Under the pieces are notes generated by a model, which saw nothing but the letters and a program-made list of their open reading frames with translations, had not been told where the DNA came from and ran no database searches. This document shows positions 50,894-60,545 of a stretch of 64,000 nt of DNA, piece after piece. The DNA lies in the NCBI RefSeq assembly GCF_047461615.1, contig NZ_JANSHI010000002.1, forward strand, positions 62,001-126,000, in the 5' to 3' direction. The position numbers and the translations under genes were made by a program. The stretch comes from Thermostichus sp047461615. GTDB lineage: Bacteria > Cyanobacteriota > Cyanobacteriia > Thermostichales > Thermostichaceae. The first letter of the stretch is position 1. Every line of letters starts with the position of its first letter.

Positions 50894-53800
50894 TCACCCA
50901 ATTTCGGCGTGAAACTCCTGCAGGGACTTCACCCCTAGGGATCCCGACTGCAGAGCGCGGATGGCGGCGGCGGTAGCCCTGGCTCCAGCCAGAGTAGTGA
51001 CCAAAGGGATCTTGTAGGCCAGGGCGGTGCGGCGGATCTTCCGTGCATCCTGTTGGGCTTCACCGCCAGAAGGGGTGTTGACGATAAGCTGAATCTGGCC
51101 GTTCTTGATGGCGTCGATGACGTGGGGCCGGCCCTCGTGCAGCTTGAGCACCTTCTCGACGGGGATCCCGTGCTCGGCCAAAGCTTTTTGGGTTCCGGCA
51201 GTGGCCAGCAGGCGAAAGCCTAGCCTGACCAACTCCTGGGCCACTGGGATCACCGCCTGCTTGTCGCGGTCGTTGACGCTGATGAACACGGTGCCCCCTA
51301 GGGGCAGGTTTTGGCCAGCAGCCAGTTGCGCTTTGGCAAAGGCGCGGCCAAAGTCGGTGTCAATGCCCATCACCTCCCCAGTAGAGCGCATCTCCGGCCC
51401 CAGCAGCGTGTCGGTGCCGGGGAACTTGTGAAACGGCAGCACCACTTCCTTAACAGCCACGTAGGGCGGGATCACCTCCTGGGTAAAGCCCAGCTCTGCC
51501 AGGGTTTTGCCGCTCATCACCTGGGCAGCGTAGGCGGCCAGGGGGTGGCCAATGGCTTTGCTGACAAACGGCACGGTGCGGGAAGCGCGCGGGTTGGCTT
51601 CCAGAACGTAAACCTGCTCCTTCTGGACGGCGTATTGGACGTTAATGAGCCCCACCACCTTGAGAGCTTGGGCCAACTTCACCGTCCAGTCGCGGATCAC
51701 CTGCAGCACAGCAGGGCTGAGAGTGCGGCTGGGCAAGACACAGGCGGAGTCGCCCGAGTGGATCCCGGCCTGCTCAATGTGCTCCAGGATGCCGCCGATG
51801 GTTACAGCCCCGGTGTGGTCGGCGATGGCGTCCACATCTACCTCCACGGCATCCTCCAAGAACTGATCCACCAGCACGGGACGGTTGGGATCCACCGCCA
51901 CCGCTAGCTGCATGTAGCGCCGCAGATCTTGATCCGAATAGACAATCTCCATGGCCCGCCCCCCCAGCACATAGCTGGGCCGTACCACCACGGGGTAGCC
52001 AATGCGCCGGGCAATCTCCAGGCTCTCCTCCACGCTGCGGGCAAGGCCGTGGGCTGGCTGGCGGATCCCCAATTCCTCGAGCAGGCGCCCAAACTGGCCG
52101 CGATCTTCGGCTATGTCGATGGAGTCAGGAGCAGTACCCCAGATAGGCGCTTGGGCTGCGGCTAGCCCCTGGGCCAGCTTCAGGGGGGTCTGGCCGCCAA
52201 ACTGCAGGATTAGACCTAGCGGCTGCTCGGCCTCGACGAGGTTCATCACCTCTTCGTAGGTCAGGGGCTCAAAGTAGAGGCGATCAGCGGTGTCGTAGTC
52301 GGTGGAAACGGTCTCGGGGTTGGAGTTGACCATGATGGTCTCATACCCAAGGCGTCTGAGGGCAAAGACGGCATGACAGCAGCAGTAGTCGAACTCAATC
52401 CCCTGGCCGATGCGGTTGGGACCGCCCCCCAGGATCATCACCTTTGGCTTGGCGGTGGGGAAGGTCTCAGATTCGCTCTCGTAGGTGGAGTACTGGTAAG
52501 GGGTGGCCGCCTCGAACTCGGCAGCGCAGGTGTCCACGGTTTTGTAGGTGGGGATCACCCCCAGGGCCTTGCGGCGATCCCGCACCTGGGCTTCCGCGGA
52601 GCCGGTCAGGTGGGCAATTTGTCGGTCGCTAAAGCCCATTTGCTTGAGATGGCGCAGGTCTTCGGCCGTTAGGGATCCCAACTCCCGCCCTTTAAGGGCT
52701 TGCTCCACCTCCACCAACTCCTGCAGCTTGTCGATAAACCAGGGATCGATGTGGGTAAGCTGGGCAATTTCCTGGACCGAGAAACCCATGAGCAGGGCGG
52801 TGCGGATGGTCAACAGGCGGAAGGGGTTGGGGGTGCGCAGGTTGGCCCGCACTTCCTCTGGCGTTGGGAAGACTTCCGGCCTGTCGCTGCCAAAGCCAGG
52901 GCGGTCGATCTCCAAAGACCGCAATGCCTTCTGGATGGACTCCTGGAAGGTGCGGCCAATGGCCATCACCTCCCCCACCGACTTCATCTGGGTTGTCAAA
53001 ACGGGCTCCGCCCCAGGAAACTTTTCAAAGGCAAAGCGGGGGATTTTGGTGACGACATAGTCAATGGTGGGCTCAAAGCTGGCAGGGGTTTTGCGGGTAA
53101 TGTCATTGGGAAGCTCCGGCAGCGTGTAGCCCACAGCCAGCTTGGCGGCAATCTTGGCAATGGGAAAGCCGGTGGCCTTGCTGGCCAAAGCAGAAGAGCG
53201 GGAGACCCGCGGGTTCATCTCGATAACCCGCACTTCGCCATTGGCGGGGTTGACGGCAAACTGCACGTTGGATCCCCCCGTTTCCACCCCAATCTCGCGC
53301 ATGATGGCGATGGCGTAGTCGCGCAGCCGCTGGTACTCCTTGTCGGTGAGGGTCTGCGCCGGGGCCACGGTGATGGAGTCGCCGGTGTGGACCCCCATGG
53401 GGTCGATGTTTTCAATCGAGCAGATGATGACCACGTTGTCCGCCAGATCCCGCATCACCTCCAGCTCGAACTCCTTCCAGCCGATGATCGACTCCTCCAC
53501 CAGGATCTGGGAGATTGGGCTGGCCTCTAGGCCGGCGGTGCAGATTTCCTCCAACTCCTCCTGGTTGTAGGCCACGCCGCCACCTGTACCTCCCAAGGTG
53601 TAGGCGGGACGGATGATGAGGGGGTAGCCAATTTCTTGAGCAATCTGTTTGGCTTCTTCTAGGCTGCGGGCCAACCCTGAGCGGGGGACGGCCAGGCCAA
53701 TTCGCTGCATCGCCTGCTTAAACAGCTCCCGGTCTTCAGCTTTTTCAATGGCCTCACGCTTGGCCCCAATTAGCTCCACCCCGTACTGGTCCAGGATCCC

Positions 53801-54115
53801 GCGCCGGGCTAGCTCCATCGCTACATTGAGAGCTGTCTGTCCCCCCATGGTGGGAAGGAGGGCATCAGGGCGCTCCCGCTCGATGATCTGGGCCACAAAG
53901 TCTGCCGTCACCGGCTCGATGTAGACGCGATCCGCCATAGTGGGATCCGTCATGATGGTGGCCGGGTTGGAGTTGACCAGGATGACCTCGTAGCCCTCCT
54001 CTCGCAGGGCTTTGCAGGCTTGGGTGCCCGAGTAGTCGAACTCGCAGGCTTGGCCAATAACAATAGGCCCCGCTCCAATGATCAAGATCTTGTGAATGTC
54101 GGTACGGCGCGGCAT
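50894..54115 (-). CDS. carB: Carbamoyl-phosphate synthase large subunit
   Basis: Makes carbamoyl phosphate for pyrimidines and arginine. 1073 aa, complete. Two homologous ATP-grasp halves: N-terminal carboxyphosphate domain (HKILIIGAGPIVIGQACEFD, PLIIRPAYTLGGTGGG, EVRVIEMNPRVSRSSALASK), oligomerisation domain (~400-550), carbamate domain (KVMILGGGPNRIGQGIEFDY, PVVVRPSYVLGGRAMEIVY, VLEANPRASRTVPFVSKAIG) and C-terminal MGS-like allosteric domain (FISVNDRDKQAVIPVAQELV, NTPSGGEAQQDARKIRRTAL). carA is not in the window. Confidence 0.97.
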   Translation of the reverse strand: MPRRTDIHKILIIGAGPIVIGQACEFDYSGTQACKALREEGYEVILVNSNPATIMTDPTMADRVYIEPVTADFVAQIIERERPDALLPTMGGQTALNVAMELARRGILDQYGVELIGAKREAIEKAEDRELFKQAMQRIGLAVPRSGLARSLEEAKQIAQEIGYPLIIRPAYTLGGTGGGVAYNQEELEEICTAGLEASPISQILVEESIIGWKEFELEVMRDLADNVVIICSIENIDPMGVHTGDSITVAPAQTLTDKEYQRLRDYAIAIMREIGVETGGSNVQFAVNPANGEVRVIEMNPRVSRSSALASKATGFPIAKIAAKLAVGYTLPELPNDITRKTPASFEPTIDYVVTKIPRFAFEKFPGAEPVLTTQMKSVGEVMAIGRTFQESIQKALRSLEIDRPGFGSDRPEVFPTPEEVRANLRTPNPFRLLTIRTALLMGFSVQEIAQLTHIDPWFIDKLQELVEVEQALKGRELGSLTAEDLRHLKQMGFSDRQIAHLTGSAEAQVRDRRKALGVIPTYKTVDTCAAEFEAATPYQYSTYESESETFPTAKPKVMILGGGPNRIGQGIEFDYCCCHAVFALRRLGYETIMVNSNPETVSTDYDTADRLYFEPLTYEEVMNLVEAEQPLGLILQFGGQTPLKLAQGLAAAQAPIWGTAPDSIDIAEDRGQFGRLLEELGIRQPAHGLARSVEESLEIARRIGYPVVVRPSYVLGGRAMEIVYSDQDLRRYMQLAVAVDPNRPVLVDQFLEDAVEVDVDAIADHTGAVTIGGILEHIEQAGIHSGDSACVLPSRTLSPAVLQVIRDWTVKLAQALKVVGLINVQYAVQKEQVYVLEANPRASRTVPFVSKAIGHPLAAYAAQVMSGKTLAELGFTQEVIPPYVAVKEVVLPFHKFPGTDTLLGPEMRSTGEVMGIDTDFGRAFAKAQLAAGQNLPLGGTVFISVNDRDKQAVIPVAQELVRLGFRLLATAGTQKALAEHGIPVEKVLKLHEGRPHVIDAIKNGQIQLIVNTPSGGEAQQDARKIRRTALAYKIPLVTTLAGARATAAAIRALQSGSLGVKSLQEFHAEIG

Positions 54116-54247
54116 GGGATCCCTAGGGTGGCAAGGTCAGCCTTCTATTTTAAGAGGCGGGTTTAAGAGGCGGGCCCAGCTTGGGCGGTAAGATGGTGTA
54201 CCTTGGGCAAGGGGCCTCAGAAAGGGTTGCTGTTGGAAAGCCTTGAG

Positions 54248-54898
54248 ATGAACTTGCCCAGCCTCCTCTGGCCCGATCCTGGTGAGATCCCAGCTCCTCC
54301 TCGGCCCGGGATCCTGGGTGTTTTGGCTTCCGGCAACGGCAGCAATTTTGAGGCCATTGCCCAGGCCATCGAGGCCGGCGAGCTGCCAGCCCACATCGCT
54401 GTTGTGATCACCAACAATCCTGAGGCCTATGTGCGGCAGCGGGCGGAGCGCCGAGGGATCCCCTGTGTCCTCCTTAACCACCGCGACTATCCCAGCCGGG
54501 AGGCGCTAGATGCCGCCATCGTGGAGGTGCTGCAACAGCATCAGGTGGAGTGGGTAATCATGGCCGGCTGGATGCGCTTGGTGACTCAGGTGTTGCTGTC
54601 TGCCTATCCGGAGCGGGTTTTAAACCTTCACCCCAGTCTCTTGCCCAGCTTCAAGGGCCTACGGGCTGTGGAGCAGGCGCTGGCGTGCGGCGTAAAAATC
54701 GCCGGCTGCACCGTCCACCGGGTTACGTTGGAAATGGACAGCGGCCCCATCGTGGCCCAGGCGGCGGTGCCGGTCCTGCCGGAAGATACCGTGGAGTCGC
54801 TCTACCGGCGCATCCAGGCCCAGGAACATCGCCTCTATCCTCTGGCCATCCGCCTCTGCTTGGCCGAGGGATCCCTCTCCCAGAAGCCTCCCTCCTAG
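54248..54898 (+). CDS. purN: Phosphoribosylglycinamide formyltransferase PurN
   Basis: Formyl-THF-dependent third step of purine synthesis. 216 aa. VLASGNGSNFEAIAQAIEAG (phosphate site), VITNNPEAYVRQRAERRGIP, catalytic LNLHPSLLPSFKGLRAVEQAL (Asn/His), AGCTVHRVTLEMDSGPIVAQ with the catalytic Asp, and VPVLPEDTVESLYRRIQAQE. The frame is open to 54203; the Met at 54248 is used. The N-terminus has ~25 extra residues compared with the E. coli enzyme. Confidence 0.95.
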   Translation: MNLPSLLWPDPGEIPAPPRPGILGVLASGNGSNFEAIAQAIEAGELPAHIAVVITNNPEAYVRQRAERRGIPCVLLNHRDYPSREALDAAIVEVLQQHQVEWVIMAGWMRLVTQVLLSAYPERVLNLHPSLLPSFKGLRAVEQALACGVKIAGCTVHRVTLEMDSGPIVAQAAVPVLPEDTVESLYRRIQAQEHRLYPLAIRLCLAEGSLSQKPPS

Positions 54899-54910
54899 GA
54901 GGCGCACCCC

Positions 54911-55684
54911 ATGGCCGAGATCTCACCCCTTCTTGTTTTCGATAGCTCCGCAATTCTGGCCGGGCGACCGGCTCGGTGGCAGGAATGGGCCCGCTTCGGG
55001 GTGTGTGTGCTGCCCCAGGCGGCGCTGGCTGAGCTGGAGCGCCTGGCTCGAGAAGCCATTGAGCCTTAGGAAGAGTCGACAGCGCGCGCCTTTTTGCGCC
55101 ACCAGCCCAGCTTGGGGTTTGCCGTCTCAGCAGCCCGCGCCTGGGTCGAGGAGGTCAACGCCAGCGGCCACTCCCTAAAAGCTCGCCTGGAGCAGGCCAT
55201 TGCCGAGTGCGCCTACGCCCTGGCCCAGCAGCAGCCAGGATCCCTAGTGGTGGTGAGCAACGATCGGCCCTTGGTAGGGCGGATCCAGGAACTGAGGGTC
55301 TCCAACCTCTGCGCCATCTCTCTAGCCGAGCTCAACCGCTGGGTACGCCAGCAGCAGCGACCTCAGGCAGTGGCCAGGGCTTTGGGACGGCTGCCGCGGC
55401 CTCCCCTTCCCGCCACGCCGCTCTCTTCTCGCCTTTCGGCTCCGCCTTCGGACCGACCACCTTCTCCAGTCGGCCAGGGATCCCGGGGATCTCCGCTTGG
55501 CTTGACCCCAGCAGGGGTACAAAAGGCCCTGGCGCTGGTGTGGGTCTTGGCCTTTTTCTCGGCAGCGGGCTTGTTGGCCTGGCGCTGGTTAGATCCCAAG
55601 GGGAGCGAAGGGCTCTGGCGGCAGCTGCCTCTGTCCCGGATCCCTTGGCTGCGGGATCGCAGCAGCCCAAACAGGGCATACTAG
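54911..55684 (+). pseudogene. PIN-domain-like protein gene with in-frame amber stop
   Basis: From ATG 54911: LLVFDSSAILAGRPARWQEW, CVLPQAALAELERLAREAIE, then TAG at 55067-55069, after which the same frame continues open: STARAFLRHQPSLGFAVS, ECAYALAQQQPGSLVVVSND, ISLAELNRWVRQQQ, a Pro-rich linker and a C-terminal transmembrane helix (ALALVWVLAFFSAAGLLAWR). The FDSSAIL, AELE and SND-RPL motifs fit PIN-type ribonuclease folds split by the stop. Only one base change separates it from an intact ~257-aa gene. It begins 12 nt after purN. Confidence 0.7.
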
Positions 55685-55719
55685 GGTGAAGGCTTTCTCG
55701 AGACTCGTCCCTAGTAGCC

Positions 55720-56751
55720 ATGACGGCAACGGCTGACCTTTGGCCCCAGCTTCTAGGCCAACTGCTGGAGCGGCAATCCCTTAGCGAGGCCCAGGCAGAA
55801 GAGTTGATGAATGGCTGGCTCACCAACCAAGTGCCGGAGGTGGTGTCGGGGGCAATCCTAGCAGCTCTCCAAGCCAAGGGGGTGAGCGCCAGCGAGCTGG
55901 CCGGCATGGCGCGGGTGCTGCAACGGGCTTCTCTGGGATCGCCGCTGGACCTGCCCCTCTTGGTGGATACCTGCGGCACCGGCGGGGACGGGGCTGGCAC
56001 TTTCAACATTTCCACCGCCGTGGCCTTTGTGGTCAGCGCTGCCGGGATCCCGGTGGCAAAACACGGCAACCGTTCGGCCTCTGGCAAGGTGGGCTCGGCA
56101 GACGTACTGGAGGCCCTGGGGGTGAACCTCAACGCCAAGCCAGAGCAGGTACGAGCCGCGGTTACCGAAGTGGGCATCACCTTTCTCTTTGCCCCCCACT
56201 GGCACCCAGCTATGCGGGCGGTAGCTCCCTACCGACGGGCTCTCAAGGTGCGCACCGTTTTCAACCTGCTGGGGCCCCTGGTCAATCCTTTCTACCCCAA
56301 CCGGCAGGTTATCGGGGTTTACGCGCCGGAGCTGGTGCCGGTGGTGGCCGAGGCCCTGCGCCTGCTGGGGCGGGAAGAAGCCATCGTACTCCACAGCCGG
56401 GAAGGCCTTGACGAAGCTGGCCTCGCTCAGCCCACGGATCTGGGCGTTCTCTCCCAGGGATCCCTACACCTAGAGGTCTTGAACCCGCGGGATTACGATC
56501 TCACGGCCGCACCCGTCCAGGCTCTCCAGGGAGGGGACTTGACAGAAAATGCTGCCATCCTCACCCGTGTCCTCCAGGGAGGCGGCGATCTTGCCCAGCG
56601 GGATGTGGTGGCCCTCAATGCAGCGCTGGCGCTTCAGGTGGCGGGAGCTGTGGCTGACTTGAGAGCTGGAATTGACCGAGCGCGGGAGATCCTTGCCAGC
56701 GGCGCCGCCTGGGATCGCCTGCAAAAGTTGGTCAACTTTCTGGCTTCCTAA
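55720..56751 (+). CDS. trpD: Anthranilate phosphoribosyltransferase
   Basis: Second step of tryptophan synthesis. 343 aa. DTCGTGGDGAGTFNISTAVA (PRPP loop), KHGNRSASGKVGSADVLEAL, FLFAPHWHPAMRAVAPYRRAL, FNLLGPLVNPF, and VLHSREGLDEAGL. Full length with no other trp gene adjacent, as usual in cyanobacteria. The stop shares CTAA with the nitroreductase gene. Confidence 0.97.
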   Translation: MTATADLWPQLLGQLLERQSLSEAQAEELMNGWLTNQVPEVVSGAILAALQAKGVSASELAGMARVLQRASLGSPLDLPLLVDTCGTGGDGAGTFNISTAVAFVVSAAGIPVAKHGNRSASGKVGSADVLEALGVNLNAKPEQVRAAVTEVGITFLFAPHWHPAMRAVAPYRRALKVRTVFNLLGPLVNPFYPNRQVIGVYAPELVPVVAEALRLLGREEAIVLHSREGLDEAGLAQPTDLGVLSQGSLHLEVLNPRDYDLTAAPVQALQGGDLTENAAILTRVLQGGGDLAQRDVVALNAALALQVAGAVADLRAGIDRAREILASGAAWDRLQKLVNFLAS

Positions 56752-57374
56752 AACTCCCGCCCTCGCCCAAAAGCCAGCACCTCGTCTACCCCTAGGCGGG
56801 GCTTGCGCGGCAGGTTGCCCGGTGCAGGGTAGCCCACCGCCAGCAGCATCACCGGCACGTAGCGGTCGGCAATGCCGAACTCCCGCTTTACCCCTTCTGG
56901 GTCAAAGCCAATCATCGGCCCGCTTGCCAAGCCCTTTGCCTGCGCCGCCAGCATCAAAGCCATGGCTGCCAGGGCCCCGGAGCGAATCGCCTCATCCCGC
57001 GCCAAAGTGGGGTTGTTGGCGTAGGTGGCTTGGGCCATGTTCACCCAGCTTTCCGCCCCTTCCGGGGATAGGAGGCCCGCAGCGACGGCTCTTTGGACAA
57101 TTTCAGGCAGCTTCTCATACCCCCGCAGATCCCCTAGGACGATGAACACCACTGCCGCGTCCGCCACCTTCTGTTGGTTGTAGGCCAGGGCTTTGAGGCG
57201 CTCTTTGTCTGCAGGATCGGTGACGGCTACGAACCGCCAGTGCTGGATGTTAAAGGAGGAGGGAGCTTCCGTAGCATAGGCAACCAGCTCCTGGATCTCC
57301 GCCTCCGACAGGCGGCGGCTGGGATCAAACTTGTCGGCGGAGATCCGCTCTTTGAGGGCAGCTAGGACGTCCAT
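56748..57374 (-). CDS. Nitroreductase family protein
   Basis: FMN-dependent NAD(P)H oxidoreductase, 208 aa, NfsB/YodC-like. RRLSEAEIQELVAYATEAPS, SSFNIQHWRFVAVTDPADKE (FMN contacts), AVVFIVLGDLRGYE, LAAQAKGLASGPMIGFDPEG and PVMLLAVGYPAPGNLPRKPR. A cytosolic homodimer reducing quinones or nitro compounds; the natural substrate is unknown. Likely monocistronic. Confidence 0.92.
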   Translation of the reverse strand: MDVLAALKERISADKFDPSRRLSEAEIQELVAYATEAPSSFNIQHWRFVAVTDPADKERLKALAYNQQKVADAAVVFIVLGDLRGYEKLPEIVQRAVAAGLLSPEGAESWVNMAQATYANNPTLARDEAIRSGALAAMALMLAAQAKGLASGPMIGFDPEGVKREFGIADRYVPVMLLAVGYPAPGNLPRKPRLGVDEVLAFGRGREF

Positions 57375-57577
57375 GGGGATCCTCGAGAAGAGCTGCTACC
57401 AGAAAACCGAGGACAAAATCGCCTTCTCTCAGCTTATCCAGCCTAGGGCCTCAGCAAGATCCCTCTCCCGAAGGCAGGTATGATAAAGGGATGATTGGAG
57501 CTGGATGCCCCCAGCCCCTTTGGGGAACCTCGAAGTAGCCAATAGCAAGCGGTGTGGTTGAGGGGGAGAGGCAAGCG

Positions 57578-58498
57578 GTGGACTTCGGGCGCGTGCTGAC
57601 GGCAATGGTGACTCCCTTTACGCCTGAGGGGGAGATCAACTACGAAGAAGCCGCTCGCTTGGCCGATTACTTGGTAACCCACGGCAGCGATGGCTTGGTG
57701 GTCTGCGGCACCACTGGCGAGTCTCCCACCCTGAGCTGGCAAGAAGAGTACGAGCTGTTTCGGGTGGTGCGAGATGCCGTGGCTGGCCGAGCCAAGGTTA
57801 TCGCTGGCACGGGCTCCAACTCCACCCGCGAGGCCATCGAAGCCACCAAAAAAGCGGCTCAGTTGGGCCTGGATGGCTCTCTCCAAGTGGTGCCCTACTA
57901 CAACAAGCCCACCCAGGCGGGGCTCTACGAGCACTTCAAGGCCATTGCCCAAGCCAGCGACTTGCCCATCATGCTCTACAACATCCCCAGCCGCACGGGG
58001 GTAAGCCTACAGCCGGAAACGGTGGCGCAATTGGCGGAGATGGAGACGATTGTCGCCATCAAGGAAGCTAGTGGTATCATGGACGTAGTCTCTGAAATTC
58101 GGCGGCTTACCCCCTCCCGCTTTAGCATCTACTCAGGAGATGACTCGCTGACCTTGCCGATTTTGTCTTTGGGGGGGAGAGGAGTAGTCAGCGTAGCTAG
58201 CCATTTGGTTGGGCTACAGCTTCAGGAGTTGATCCAGAGCTACCACGGAGGACAGCCCGAACAAGCCCTGGCTCACCATCTCTGCCTGCTTCCGCTGTTT
58301 AAGGTTTTGTTCATCGAGACCAACCCCGTTCCTATCAAGGCGGCGCTAGAGATGCAGGGTTGGCAAGTAGGTCGGGTGCGCCCTCCGCTAGCGCCTCTGC
58401 AGGCCAGCTCTCTACAGGTTTTGCGACAAGTGCTGCAAGGGATGGGACTACTGGATGGGGCCCAGGGATCCGAACAAAAAGCAGCAAAAGCTTCATGA
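57578..58498 (+). CDS. dapA: 4-hydroxy-tetrahydrodipicolinate synthase
   Basis: Lysine-branch step using pyruvate and aspartate semialdehyde. 306 aa, TIM barrel. FGRVLTAMVTPFTPEGEINY, GLVVCGTTGESPTLSWQEEY, catalytic Tyr in LYNIPSRTGV, Schiff-base Lys in IVAIKEASGIMD, and IYSGDDSLTLPILSLGGRGV. I use the GTG at 57578 because GGGGGAGAGG precedes it at a good distance; a GTG at 57554 adds eight residues. The C-terminal ~15 residues are Ala/Lys tail. Confidence 0.94.
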   Translation: MDFGRVLTAMVTPFTPEGEINYEEAARLADYLVTHGSDGLVVCGTTGESPTLSWQEEYELFRVVRDAVAGRAKVIAGTGSNSTREAIEATKKAAQLGLDGSLQVVPYYNKPTQAGLYEHFKAIAQASDLPIMLYNIPSRTGVSLQPETVAQLAEMETIVAIKEASGIMDVVSEIRRLTPSRFSIYSGDDSLTLPILSLGGRGVVSVASHLVGLQLQELIQSYHGGQPEQALAHHLCLLPLFKVLFIETNPVPIKAALEMQGWQVGRVRPPLAPLQASSLQVLRQVLQGMGLLDGAQGSEQKAAKAS

Positions 58499-58679
58499 CT
58501 CTGTCTAACTAGGGGGCTTTCGGAGGGGTCTTTCGTGGCATTTTCCCGACTGGAAAATGGACAGGTTCTAGTAGCCAAATTCAGCTAGCACCGCTGACTT
58601 GGCTAGCGGGGTTTGTCTGGAGGGGTTTTGGTTGGCTTGATTGTTACAAATCGTTACATCTAGAGGATCCACAGCGTCT

Positions 58680-60527
58680 ATGCGAACACCACGGACTTCA
58701 GTTGCCTCTCGGTCAGCAGCTGCTCCAGCCCGGCCCACTTCCTCTTTGCAGATGATCCCGTTAGGCGGGGAGCGGGAGATCGGCAAAAACACTTGGGTCT
58801 TCCGCTACGAAGACGACATCATCCTGGTGGATGCTGGCCTGGCTTTCCCCGATGAGACGATGCATGGGGTCAACATCGTGCTGCCAGACATGACCTATAT
58901 CAAGCAAAACCGGGACAAGCTGCGGGCACTGGTGGTTACCCATGGCCACGAAGATCACATCGGCGGGATCCCTTACCACCTACGGGAATTTGACATCCCG
59001 GTCATCTATGGTCCGCGCTTAGCACTGGCCCTGCTGGAGGAAAAACTGCGCGATGTGGGCCTTTTGAATCGGACGGAATTGCGCCCAGTTGGGCCGCGGG
59101 ATATTGTGCCCCTGTGCAAGAACTTCTTTGCCGAATTCATTCGCAATACCCACTCTTCCGCCGACAGCTTTACGATAGCCTTGCACACGCCGGTGGGCGT
59201 TGTCATTCAAACGGGCGACTTCAAGATCGACCACACGCCGGTGGATGGCGAACGCTTTGACCTCCATCGGCTGGCCGAGCATGGGGAAAAGGGCGTGCTT
59301 TGTCTAATTAGCGACTCCACCAACGCTGAGGTACCCGGCTTTACTCCCTCTGAAGTCGCAGTAGTGCCGGGCCTTACCAAAGCCATTGCGGAAGCCAAAG
59401 GACGGGTGATTATCACCACCTTTGCTTCTTCGGTGCATCGCCTCAATTTGGTGTTGCAGATTGCCGAGCAGCAAGGCCGGGTGGTGTCTCTGCTGGGTCG
59501 CTCGATGTTAAACGTAGTGGCCCATGCGCGGCGTCTAGGTTACATCCGCTGCAAAGACGAAACGCTGCAGCCCATGCATGTCATCAACAGCCTGCCGGAT
59601 GACAAGGTCATCATCCTCACCACTGGCTCCCAAGGCGAACCCCTGGCCGCGCTGACCCGCATTGCCAATGGTGAGCACCCGCAGTTGCAGATCAAGCCAG
59701 GAGATACCGTGATTTGGTCGGCCAACCCCATTCCCGGCAACACGCTGGCGGTAACGCGAGTCATCGACAAGCTGATGGAGCTGGGGGCCAATGTTATCTA
59801 CGGCAAAGACAAGGGGCTGCATGTCTCTGGCCACGGCTGCCAGGAAGACCAGAAACTGATGATTGCCCTCACGCGCCCCAAGTTCTTCGTCCCTACCCAC
59901 GGGGAATACCGCATGCTGGTCAAGCACGCCGAAACAGCAATGAGCATGGGGATCCCGCGGGAAAACATCGTGATCATCAACAACGGCGATGTGGTGGAGG
60001 TTAACCAGGAGCGCATCGCTGTTGTCGGCAGGGTGCCGGCGGGGGTGCAGATGATCACCGCTTCCCACGATGGGGTGCTGATGGACGAGATCCTGCAAGA
60101 ACGGCAGCAAATGGCCAGAGATGGGGTAGTGACGGTGGTCATCAGCCTAGATGGCAGGGGCAGGCTGCTCTGTACGCCTCAGGTGCAGCACTTGGGCTTG
60201 GCGGGAGAGGGCAACTTTAAGGGATCCGACCTAAAACCCCTGGTAGAGGACACCCTCCAGCAAGCTTGGCCGCGCTTTGCCCGATCGCTGGAGCGGGGGA
60301 GCCTTGAGGTTGACTGGGCCGGCCTTAAGGCGGAGGTGGAGCAAGTGGTGCGCCGCTTTGTGCGGGAACAACTGCCCGGCAAGCCGACAGTGTTGGTCTT
60401 TGTGCAGTCGCCCGAAGAGGAGTCTGTGCCGGTAACCTCCCTGCCGGTTGGGGAAGACCAGCTCGACCAGGAACGGCTGGCCCTAGGACGGCGGCGGCGC
60501 TCCTCAGCGGCGGTGGCGGCTTCGTAA
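58680..60527 (+). CDS. rnj: Ribonuclease J
   Basis: Metallo-beta-lactamase/beta-CASP RNase with 5'-3' exo- and endonuclease activity, central to cyanobacterial RNA decay. 615 aa from ATG 58680 (the frame is open with TTG at 58641). IPLGGEREIGKNTWVFRYED, zinc motif VVTHGHEDHIGGIPYHL, NTHSSADSFTIALHTPVGVV, TGDFKIDHTPVDG, DSTNAEVPGFTPSE, ILTTGSQGEPLAALTRIANG, SGHGCQEDQKLMI. The N-terminal Arg/Ser/Ala extension of ~25 residues and a C-terminal basic tail (RRRRSSAAVAAS) are typical of cyanobacteria. Confidence 0.95.
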   Translation: MRTPRTSVASRSAAAPARPTSSLQMIPLGGEREIGKNTWVFRYEDDIILVDAGLAFPDETMHGVNIVLPDMTYIKQNRDKLRALVVTHGHEDHIGGIPYHLREFDIPVIYGPRLALALLEEKLRDVGLLNRTELRPVGPRDIVPLCKNFFAEFIRNTHSSADSFTIALHTPVGVVIQTGDFKIDHTPVDGERFDLHRLAEHGEKGVLCLISDSTNAEVPGFTPSEVAVVPGLTKAIAEAKGRVIITTFASSVHRLNLVLQIAEQQGRVVSLLGRSMLNVVAHARRLGYIRCKDETLQPMHVINSLPDDKVIILTTGSQGEPLAALTRIANGEHPQLQIKPGDTVIWSANPIPGNTLAVTRVIDKLMELGANVIYGKDKGLHVSGHGCQEDQKLMIALTRPKFFVPTHGEYRMLVKHAETAMSMGIPRENIVIINNGDVVEVNQERIAVVGRVPAGVQMITASHDGVLMDEILQERQQMARDGVVTVVISLDGRGRLLCTPQVQHLGLAGEGNFKGSDLKPLVEDTLQQAWPRFARSLERGSLEVDWAGLKAEVEQVVRRFVREQLPGKPTVLVFVQSPEEESVPVTSLPVGEDQLDQERLALGRRRRSSAAVAAS

Positions 60528-60545
60528 GACTGGGTGGCTGGCTCT

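Noticed and set aside
52700..53530. 276-codon open frame opposite carB
   Set aside because: Its residues are a reverse-frame shadow of the highly conserved carB ATP-grasp sequence, with Gly/His/Gln-rich low-complexity content and no family match.
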